From Oscillospiraceae bacterium (GTDB taxonomy: Bacteria; Bacillota_A; Clostridia; Oscillospirales; WRJC01): DNA of 12,752 bases. Shown here piece after piece: positions 7,487 through 12,752 of this stretch. Positions within the stretch are counted from its first letter, which is position 1. Every line of letters starts with the position of its first letter. The translations under genes were made by a program, and so were the position numbers. The stretch spans positions 1-12,752 of the forward strand of contig WRJC01000077.1 in NCBI GenBank assembly GCA_009782405.1. The letters are read 5' to 3'. Under the pieces are notes generated by a model. That model worked only from the letters and a program-made list of their open reading frames with translations. It searched no databases and was not told where the DNA came from.

Positions 7487-9244
7487 ATGGGAAAATATCC
7501 GAAAATAGGCATACGCCCCACTTTGGACGGCAGGCGAAACGGGATCCGCGAATCCCTCGAAGAGACGACTTCGGAACTCGCCAAATCCGTAGCCAAATTT
7601 CTCGAAGAAAATTTGAGATACCCCGACGGATCGGCGGTGGAATGCGTTATAGCCGACTGCAATATCAGCGGGGCTTATGAAGCGGGCTTATGCCGCGAAA
7701 AATTCAAAAAGGAAAATGTAGGCGTATCGATCACGGTTTCGCTTTCCTGGTGCTACGGCACGGAAACTTTGGATTTGGATCCGCATACCCCCAAGGCGAT
7801 ACTCGGATTCAACGGGACAGAGCGTCCCGGAGCGGTATATTTGGCCGCGGCGCTCGCCGGACACAACCAAAAAGGCTATCCGGCGTTTTCAATTTACGGA
7901 AAGGACGTGCTCGACGCGGGCACTACGGAAATTCCCTGCGATGTAAGGGAAAAACTTTTGAGATTTGCCAAGGCGGGGCTTGCGGTGGCGATTATGAAAG
8001 ACCGCAGTTATCTTTCAATCGGAGGCGTTTCGATGGGTATAGCGGGTTCGATGGTCGATGACGCATTTTTCCAGGACTACCTCGGCATGAGGTGCGAATA
8101 TGCAGATATGGTGGAAATAGAAAGAAGGATAAACTTAAAAATATACGACCCGGACGAATATGAAAAAGCGCTCGCATGGGTCAAATCAAATTGCAAAGAG
8201 GGATTGGACAACAACGAACCGAAAACCACAGCCGCGCAAAAAGAAAAAGAATGGGAATACGTGGTTAAAATGGCGATAATTGCCCGCGACTTGATGGTTG
8301 GCAACCCCAAACTCGCCGAAATGGGATATATCGAGGAATCGAACGGCCACAACGCGATAGCGGGGGGATTTCAGGGCCAAAGGCAATGGACGGACTATTT
8401 GCCAAACGGCGATTTCATGGAAGCGATTTTGTGTTCCTCGTTTGACTGGAACGGGATCAGGGAGCCCTACGTGCTGGCCACCGAAAACGACAGCCTGAAC
8501 GGCGCCGCGATGCTCTTTGGCAAGCTGCTCACCAACACCGCCGCGATATTTTGCGACGTGCGCACTTACTGGTCGCCCGAAGCGGTCAAGCGGGTAACCG
8601 GCAAAACCATGGAAGGAGATTCCGCCGGAGGTTTCATACACTTGGTGAATTCCGGGGCTGCTTCATTGGACGGCACAGGGGAAATGACAAAAGACGGCAA
8701 AAACGCGCTTTTGCCTTTTTGGGAAGTCACGCCCGAAGAAGCCGCGAAATGCATGGCCGCTACGACTTGGGGTGCGGCCAACAAAGGATATTTCAGGGGC
8801 GGCGGTTTCAGCTCGACATTTTTGACCAAAGGCGGAATACCTTTCACGATGGTGCGTCTCAACATGACAAAAGGGATCGGACCCGTTCTTTCAATTGCGG
8901 AAGGCATCAGTTTGACACTTCCCGAAGACGTCCATTATACTTTGAACCACAGAACCGACGAAACTTGGCCCACCACTTGGTTTGCCCCGCGCACGACGGG
9001 AAAAGGCGCGTTTTGCGATGTGTACTCGGTGATGGCCAACTGGGGCGCAAATCACTGCGCGCTTGTATACGGCCATGTGGGAGCCGATTTCATCACATTG
9101 GCTTCCATGCTCAGGATACCGGTAGCCATGCACAATGTACCGGAAGACAAAATATACAGGCCTTCTGCATGGGCGCAGTTCGGGACGGAAGGATTGGAAG
9201 GCGCAGATTACAGGGCATGCCAAAATTTCGGCCCGATTTATTGA
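7487..9244 (+). CDS. fucI: L-fucose isomerase
   Basis: A 585-residue Mn-dependent isomerase converting L-fucose to L-fuculose; the family also accepts D-arabinose. E. coli FucI is 591 residues. It starts [20 protein letters not shown] (residues 5-24) and carries [14 protein letters not shown] at 86-99, [20 protein letters not shown] at 105-124, [14 protein letters not shown] at 178-191, [19 protein letters not shown] at 292-310, [19 protein letters not shown] at 325-343, [18 protein letters not shown] at 355-372, [20 protein letters not shown] at 516-535 and YRACQNFGP at 575-583. E333, D357 and H523 match the three metal ligands of the E. coli enzyme. AAGGAG at 7470-7475 is 11 bases from the ATG. 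It stands 82 bases after the apbE-like gene and 13 before the membrane protein gene. Confidence 0.97.
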   Translation: MGKYPKIGIRPTLDGRRNGIRESLEETTSELAKSVAKFLEENLRYPDGSAVECVIADCNISGAYEAGLCREKFKKENVGVSITVSLSWCYGTETLDLDPHTPKAILGFNGTERPGAVYLAAALAGHNQKGYPAFSIYGKDVLDAGTTEIPCDVREKLLRFAKAGLAVAIMKDRSYLSIGGVSMGIAGSMVDDAFFQDYLGMRCEYADMVEIERRINLKIYDPDEYEKALAWVKSNCKEGLDNNEPKTTAAQKEKEWEYVVKMAIIARDLMVGNPKLAEMGYIEESNGHNAIAGGFQGQRQWTDYLPNGDFMEAILCSSFDWNGIREPYVLATENDSLNGAAMLFGKLLTNTAAIFCDVRTYWSPEAVKRVTGKTMEGDSAGGFIHLVNSGAASLDGTGEMTKDGKNALLPFWEVTPEEAAKCMAATTWGAANKGYFRGGGFSSTFLTKGGIPFTMVRLNMTKGIGPVLSIAEGISLTLPEDVHYTLNHRTDETWPTTWFAPRTTGKGAFCDVYSVMANWGANHCALVYGHVGADFITLASMLRIPVAMHNVPEDKIYRPSAWAQFGTEGLEGADYRACQNFGPIY

Positions 9245-9257
9245 ACGGAGGAAAGTC

Positions 9258-9749
9258 GTGAAAAGCATAAAATTCAAAAACATTATGCCGGCAATAAAAG
9301 ACGCGCTGATAAAAACGTGTATATATGTTACGGTCATGCCTGTTATTCTGGGGGTTTTGGCTTCGTTTTTGAATACATTGATGGCCGATCCCATGTCATA
9401 CCCCGATTATGCCCTGGTATTTTTGGGTTTTGTCGATCATGCCTTTAATTCCGGGACATATTTTCCCTTTGTTTTGACCGGTTTGGGGTTTGGTTTGGCA
9501 TCCCAGGTTTTCAAAATCAAAAAATTGCCTTCGGCGAGCAGGCACATGGCGTTTTTCATACTCATATATCTCGACTTTATATTGGTTTTTATGCCTCTTT
9601 CTTCATACGCGGTAAACCAAAACACGACTCTGCTGCTGTCGGCGGCGTTTGTAGTGGTGTATTTTTTGATTTTTGGAATAGTCACGGCGATAAAGGCGGT
9701 TATAAGATCCGCAAAAAGCAAAAAATTGAATTACGAAAAACAATTTTAG
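9258..9749 (+). CDS. Unrecognised four-helix membrane protein
   Basis: A 163-residue protein that I do not recognise. The start is a GTG at 9258, chosen because GGAGG at 9247-9251 is six bases upstream and just after the fucI stop; an upstream in-frame ATG inside fucI has no such support. Hydrophobic segments lie near residues 19-41, 62-84, 97-118 and 124-148. The N-terminus (K2, K5, K7, K14, K19), the loop KIKK at 86-89 and the tail RSAKSKK at 150-156 are basic, which by the positive-inside rule puts both ends in the cytoplasm. There is no binding-protein, ATPase or sugar-transporter motif, and no evident flavinylation motif. It is too small for a stand-alone MFS permease. Tight spacing (13 and 11 bases) to fucI and the alcohol dehydrogenase shows co-expression with deoxyhexose genes; accessory roles in uptake or membrane redox are speculation. 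Confidence 0.75.
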   Translation: MKSIKFKNIMPAIKDALIKTCIYVTVMPVILGVLASFLNTLMADPMSYPDYALVFLGFVDHAFNSGTYFPFVLTGLGFGLASQVFKIKKLPSASRHMAFFILIYLDFILVFMPLSSYAVNQNTTLLLSAAFVVVYFLIFGIVTAIKAVIRSAKSKKLNYEKQF

Positions 9750-9760
9750 AGGTAAAAAAT

Positions 9761-10942
9761 ATGCAATCATTTGTGTTTTACAGCCCCACCGAAATCGCAT
9801 TCGGCAAAGGCGCAGAAGAAAAAACCGGGCTGCTTGCGAAAAAATACGGGGGGACAAAAATTTTCGTGGTTTATGGCGGCGGGAGCGTCGAAAAATCCGG
9901 ATTGTTGAAAAAGATCTCGGACAGCCTCGAAGCCCAAAACCTGCAATATTTCCTGTTCGGCGGAGCCAAGCCCAACCCGCTTCTCTCGCATGCCAGAGAG
10001 GGCGTAAAATCGGCCGTCGATTTCAATGCCGACTTCGTTTTGGGGGTCGGCGGCGGGAGCGCCATCGATACCGCAAAAGCGATCGCCCACGGCGCGAAAA
10101 ATCCCGAAACCGACATATGGAAATTTTGGAAACGCGAAACCGAGCTCACCCGGACTCTCCCGGTGGGAGTCGTGCTCACCATATCGGCGGCGGGCAGCGA
10201 AACCAGCAATTCCTCCGTTTTGACCAATTCCGAAACGGGGGAAAAACGGGGACTCGGCACGGACTTAAACCGTCCGCGATTCGCCGTGATGAACCCGGAA
10301 TTGACTTACACGGTGCCAAAATACCAGATTTCGTGCGGCATCGCCGACATTATGATGCACACCGTGGAGCGCTATTTTTCTCACACACAAGGAAACGAGC
10401 TGACCGACGGGATCGCCGCCGCGCTTATGAAAACCGTGATCAAAAACGGGTCGGTTTTAGTCGGCGAACCTTCAAATTATGACGCGGCAAGCGAGATCAT
10501 GTGGGCCGGAAGCCTTTCGCACAACGGAATAACCGGGCTTGGGCGGCCGTTTGATTTCCCCGTACACCAAATCGGGCACGAATTGAGCGGAAAATTCGAC
10601 GTGGCGCACGGGGCGAGTTTGTCAACCATTTGGGGTTCGTGGGCAAAATATGTGCATGGCGAAAACCCGGCGCGTTTCGCCAAATATGCAAAAGAGGTTT
10701 GGGATGTGGACGAAAACGACGAAGAAACTTCCGCGCTTGCGGGAATCGCGAAAACGGTCGAATTTTTCAAAGCCATAGGATGTCCCACTTGTTTTTCCGA
10801 ACTCGGGATAGAAAAACAGGGCAAAGATGCAATCGACGCAATGGCGGACAGCTGCGTGTTCCACGGGAAGCGGACAGTGGGAATGTTAAAGCAATTGGGT
10901 AAAAGCGAAATTATCGATATATATAATTTGGCCAACAGGTAA
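9761..10942 (+). CDS. Iron-containing alcohol dehydrogenase, YqhD/BDH type
   Basis: A 393-residue group III metal-dependent alcohol dehydrogenase that most resembles YqhD and clostridial butanol dehydrogenases, which are NADPH-linked aldehyde reductases. Motifs: PTEIAFGKGA at residues 9-18, VYGGGSVEKSG at 37-47 in the nucleotide-binding domain, LGVGGGSAIDTAKAIA at 94-109, LTISAAGSETSNSSV at 139-153, ADIMMHTVERY at 195-205, VHQIGHELSG at 268-277 and DVAHGASLS at 280-288. D196, H200, H269 and H283 line up with the four metal ligands of YqhD, including the 14-residue spacing of the last two, so the active site looks intact. AGAGG at 9748-9752 precedes the ATG by eight bases. As last gene of the operon it probably reduces L-lactaldehyde to L-1,2-propanediol, the job done by FucO in enterics; that substrate is inferred from context. 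Confidence 0.93.
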   Translation: MQSFVFYSPTEIAFGKGAEEKTGLLAKKYGGTKIFVVYGGGSVEKSGLLKKISDSLEAQNLQYFLFGGAKPNPLLSHAREGVKSAVDFNADFVLGVGGGSAIDTAKAIAHGAKNPETDIWKFWKRETELTRTLPVGVVLTISAAGSETSNSSVLTNSETGEKRGLGTDLNRPRFAVMNPELTYTVPKYQISCGIADIMMHTVERYFSHTQGNELTDGIAAALMKTVIKNGSVLVGEPSNYDAASEIMWAGSLSHNGITGLGRPFDFPVHQIGHELSGKFDVAHGASLSTIWGSWAKYVHGENPARFAKYAKEVWDVDENDEETSALAGIAKTVEFFKAIGCPTCFSELGIEKQGKDAIDAMADSCVFHGKRTVGMLKQLGKSEIIDIYNLANR

Positions 10943-10962
10943 ATTGGCGAAAAATCGCATTT

Positions 10963-11001
10963 GAGGTTGGGGGTCATTTTTACCCCCAACTTCTTTTTTT
11001 T
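10963..11001 (+). terminator. Strong intrinsic terminator of the deoxyhexose operon
   Basis: The arms GAGGTTGGGGGT (10963-10974) and ACCCCCAACTTC (10982-10993) form a 12-pair stem with one G-U pair and a seven-base loop, followed at once by eight T at 10994-11001. It lies 20 bases after the alcohol dehydrogenase stop, which marks the end of the transcription unit. Confidence 0.95.
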
Positions 11002-11201
11002 GCCCGAACCAAATCCCCAATCCGGCCTCTCGCAATAATGCCAAATCTCCATTATCGTTTATTTGACAATATTATATATAATATAATATTGATTTTAGAT
11101 GAATATTTTATAATTTTTAATATTGTGCGATAAATTGTTATAACCTTTGATTTCAATTGATTTCAATCATCAAAAAAACGGGCAATACGGGGATAAAAAT
11201 G
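11002..11201. other. AT-rich convergent gap without a recognisable gene
   Basis: Together with the flanking terminators this gap covers 10943-11256. It holds no open frame with a ribosome binding site. Visible features are a 9-base AT-only inverted repeat (AATATTATA at 11068-11076 with TATAATATT at 11082-11090), a TTGACA at 11063-11068 with no well-spaced -10 box, and a tandem 10-base repeat TTGATTTCAA at 11147-11166. No gene can be supported on either strand. Confidence 0.6.
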
Positions 11202-11244
11202 AAAAATGCGCCGGGAAATTTTGAGTTTTTCCCAACGCATTTTT
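11202..11244 (-). terminator. Intrinsic terminator of the rubrerythrin gene
   Basis: An inverted repeat pairs 11202-11218 with 11228-11244. In the minus-strand transcript the two non-Watson-Crick positions become U-G pairs, giving an unbroken stem, whereas in a plus-strand transcript they are C-A mismatches. The 3' arm ends in five U, with another U run a few bases further on. Orientation and position, 13 bases after the rubrerythrin stop, both assign it to that gene. Confidence 0.85.
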
Positions 11245-11256
11245 ATTGTAAGCTGA

Positions 11257-11799
11257 TTAATAATTTATTGCGCGCAGTTCAAAATACGCTTGTGGGTGCT
11301 TGCAGACGGGACACATCTGCGGGGCTTTTTCGCTGTCCGATATATGGCCGCAGTTCCGGCATATCCAGACAGACTTTTCCTTTTTCGCGAACACCGTGCC
11401 GTCCCCGATGTTTTTCAACAGTTTGAGGTAGCGCTCCTCGTGCTCCTTTTCGATGCTGCCCACTTTTTCAAACAGGAACGCTATGTCGCCAAAGCCTTCT
11501 TCTTTTGCCTCGGCCGCCATGCGAACATACATGTCGGTCCACTCGCCGTTCTCGCCCGCGGCTGCGGCTTTGAGGTTATCGGCGGTCGCCGGGATTTCGC
11601 CCCCGCAGAGATATTTGAACCACAGCTTCGCGTGTTCTTTTTCGTTTCCGGCGGTTTCCTCGAAAATCGCCGCGATCTGCTCATAGCCGTCTTTTTTCGC
11701 CTTCGAAGCGAAATACGTGTACTTGTTTCTCGCCTGGCTTTCCCCGGCGAACGCTTCCATCAAGTTTTTTTCCGTTTTCGTGCCTTTTAAATCTGCCAT
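11257..11799 (-). CDS. rbr: Rubrerythrin
   Basis: A 180-residue cytoplasmic peroxide-scavenging protein of anaerobes, reducing hydrogen peroxide to water with electrons passed through its rubredoxin domain. The N-terminal ferritin-like four-helix domain (residues about 5-135) begins KGTKTEKNLMEAFAGESQAR and has the diiron ExxH sites in AGNEKEHAKLW and GSIEKEHEERY. The C-terminal rubredoxin-like domain has CxxC pairs in WICRNCGH and MCPVCKHP. Length is normal for the family. The start is the ATG at 11799-11797, with AAGGGGGAA at 11814-11806 eight to ten bases upstream; the open frame extends further upstream without family similarity. It appears monocistronic, lying between the tRNA-operon terminator and its own terminator. 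I find no convincing promoter hexamer pair in the short upstream gap. Confidence 0.96.
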   Translation of the reverse strand: MADLKGTKTEKNLMEAFAGESQARNKYTYFASKAKKDGYEQIAAIFEETAGNEKEHAKLWFKYLCGGEIPATADNLKAAAAGENGEWTDMYVRMAAEAKEEGFGDIAFLFEKVGSIEKEHEERYLKLLKNIGDGTVFAKKEKSVWICRNCGHISDSEKAPQMCPVCKHPQAYFELRAINY

Positions 11800-11860
11800 A
11801 ATATTTTCCCCCTTGACATTTCCTTTCTTCCATTTTGTTTTTATATTTTGCTTTTGAAAC

Positions 11861-11915
11861 AAAAATACCCCCATAGACGAACCTCCGGAAAAAAATTCCC
11901 GGTTTCGCCTATGGG
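11861..11915 (-). terminator. Terminator after the rRNA/tRNA block
   Basis: On the minus strand CCCATAGGCGAA (11915-11904) pairs with TTCGTCTATGGG (11881-11870), including one G-U pair, and an inner CCGG/CCGG pair extends the stem around a loop with seven T. A run of five T follows at 11865-11861. It begins six bases after the CCA end of the last tRNA, so it should end rRNA/tRNA transcription before rubrerythrin. Confidence 0.75.
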
Positions 11916-11920
11916 ATTTC

Positions 11921-11997
11921 TGGTGGGCCTTCAGGGACTCGAACCCCGGACCTATCGGTTATGAGCCGAGAGCTCTAACCAACTGAGCTAAAGGCCC
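11921..11997 (-). tRNA. tRNA with CAT anticodon (tRNA-Ile2 or elongator tRNA-Met)
   Basis: A full cloverleaf can be folded on the minus strand: acceptor GGGCCTT/AAGGCCC, D stem GCTC/GAGC, anticodon loop CTCATAA, T loop TTCGAGT, A at position 73 and an encoded CCA. The anticodon is CAT. The acceptor and body resemble Bacillus-type GGACCTTTAGCTCAG tRNAs read as the lysidine-modified Ile2 species, but elongator Met cannot be excluded; it does not look like initiator tRNA. The outermost anticodon-stem pair (27-43) is C-U, a mismatch. It is the last of three tRNAs after the 23S gene. Confidence 0.93.
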
Positions 11998-12015
11998 CCG
12001 CGAAAAACGCGAACA

Positions 12016-12091
12016 TGGCGCTTGAAGTAGGGCTCGAACCTACGACCCTGCGGTTAACAGCCGCATGCTCTGCCGACTGAGCTATTCAAGC
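12016..12091 (-). tRNA. tRNA-Asn (GTT anticodon)
   Basis: Minus-strand cloverleaf with acceptor GCTTGAA/TTCAAGC, discriminator G, encoded CCA, D stem GCTC/GAGC, anticodon stem TGCGG/CCGCA with loop CTGTTAA, and T arm GTAGG-TTCGAGC-CCTAC. All stems pair fully. Anticodon GTT reads asparagine codons. It is 18 bases upstream of the CAT tRNA on the same transcript. Confidence 0.97.
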
Positions 12092-12107
12092 AAAACCAAT
12101 CAACAAA

Positions 12108-12161
12108 TAATAACGCAGAATGCAGAGATAACGAAAAACGACCATTCATTCTGCATTATTA
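12108..12161 (-). repeat. Long inverted repeat between tRNA-Lys and tRNA-Asn
   Basis: Arms at 12108-12121 and 12148-12161 (14 bases each) are complementary except for one position, which becomes a U-G pair in the minus-strand transcript, giving a 14-pair stem around a 26-base loop. It may be a processing hairpin, or a small dispersed palindromic repeat inserted in the tRNA spacer. There is no T-run after it in the direction of tRNA transcription, so it is not an obvious terminator. Confidence 0.6.
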
Positions 12162-12175
12162 ACCATTAATTGAAC

Positions 12176-12251
12176 TGGTGCGCCTTCAGGGACTCGAACC
12201 CGGGACCCATTGATTAAGAGTCAATTGCTCTGCCAGCTGAGCTAAAGGCGC
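12176..12251 (-). tRNA. tRNA-Lys (CTT anticodon)
   Basis: Minus-strand cloverleaf with acceptor GCGCCTT/AAGGCGC, A at position 73, encoded CCA, D stem GCTC/GAGC and anticodon stem ATTGA/TCAAT with loop CTCTTAA. Anticodon CTT reads AAG lysine codons. In the T stem CCGGG/CCCTG position 50-64 is C-U, a mismatch where the common lysine tRNA has A-U. It is the first tRNA after the 23S gene. Confidence 0.95.
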
Positions 12252-12414
12252 GATACCAAACGCAAAAACGGGGACTTTTATTTCGAATCCCGCATTTTTT
12301 TCTTTTTTGCACACCAAAAACCGAATAAAAACGACTTATCTTTCTGTCAAACAATATATCTCGTGAACTTCATATGAACCTCACGTCCATATCCGTTACA
12401 CGTCACGAACTCAC
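12252..12414 (-). other. 23S-tRNA spacer without a 5S rRNA gene
   Basis: This 163-base spacer holds no sequence resembling 5S rRNA. On the minus strand it contains an imperfect palindrome at 12362-12385 (CGTGA...TCACG around TTCATATGAA). Further along are a TTGACA at 12350-12345 with only a poor -10 match (TATTCG) 17 bases on, and a small GC hairpin near 12269-12292 flanked by A and T runs. The TTGACA might mark a weak extra promoter for the tRNAs, but this is not well supported. Confidence 0.6.

Positions 12415-12752
<338 letters not shown>

Noticed and set aside
9135..9257. Upstream start for the membrane protein inside fucI
   Set aside because: The extra residues are hydrophilic, are encoded out of frame within fucI, and the GTG at 9258 has GGAGG six bases upstream.
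11063..11092. Possible plus-strand promoter in the convergent gap (TTGACA followed by TATAAT)
   Set aside because: The TATAAT at 11082-11087 is only 13 bases after TTGACA, too close, and no gene or RNA lies downstream before the opposing terminator.
12269..12310. Hairpin with A and T runs between 23S and tRNA-Lys as a terminator
   Set aside because: The stem is short and bulged; its longer T-run serves the plus strand, where there is no gene to end. On the minus strand it would cut off the tRNAs.

Overview
The window looks like chromosomal DNA from an anaerobic, probably gut-associated Bacillota (Clostridia-type) bacterium. This is an inference from the strong GGAGG-type ribosome binding sites, AT-rich intergenic promoters with near-consensus sigma-A boxes, a two-domain rubrerythrin, and rRNA-linked tRNA genes with encoded CCA ends. 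No single gene fixes the genus.

Layout from left to right: (1) the 3' part of an ABC-2 (NatB-like) permease gene on the plus strand, cut by the window edge; (2) a convergent glycerate kinase gene on the minus strand whose 3' end overlaps the permease gene by 32 bases; (3) a divergent promoter region at 1719-1882; (4) an eight-gene plus-strand cluster from 1883 to 10942, made of two different TIM-barrel sugar isomerase/epimerase-like proteins, rhamnulokinase (rhaB), L-rhamnose isomerase (rhaA), an ApbE-type FAD:protein FMN transferase lipoprotein, L-fucose isomerase (fucI), an unrecognised four-helix membrane protein and a YqhD/BDH-type iron alcohol dehydrogenase, closed by a very strong terminator at 10963-11001; (5) a 314-base convergent gap holding that terminator and one serving the opposite strand; (6) a minus-strand block of the 23S rRNA 3' end, tRNA-Lys(CTT), tRNA-Asn(GTT), a CAT-anticodon tRNA, a terminator, and a monocistronic rubrerythrin gene.

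The central cluster reads as one transcription unit for 6-deoxyhexoses. RhaA converts L-rhamnose to L-rhamnulose, FucI converts L-fucose to L-fuculose, and RhaB phosphorylates L-rhamnulose and may also act on L-fuculose, since no separate fuculokinase is present. The class II aldolase (RhaD/FucA) that should split the 1-phosphates into DHAP and L-lactaldehyde is absent from the window. The alcohol dehydrogenase is well placed to reduce lactaldehyde to 1,2-propanediol. The two TIM-barrel proteins, the ApbE lipoprotein and the small membrane protein are the members without an obvious role in the textbook pathway. A consensus promoter (TTGACA, 17 bases, TATAAT) precedes the first gene, and a perfect 16-base palindrome lies over its -10 box.

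The rRNA block is unusual because no 5S rRNA gene lies between the 23S 3' end and the tRNAs. I see no CRISPR array, transposase, integrase or phage gene. Nothing here proves a wholly new system. The most uncommon elements are the ApbE and membrane-protein genes inside a merged rhamnose/fucose operon.
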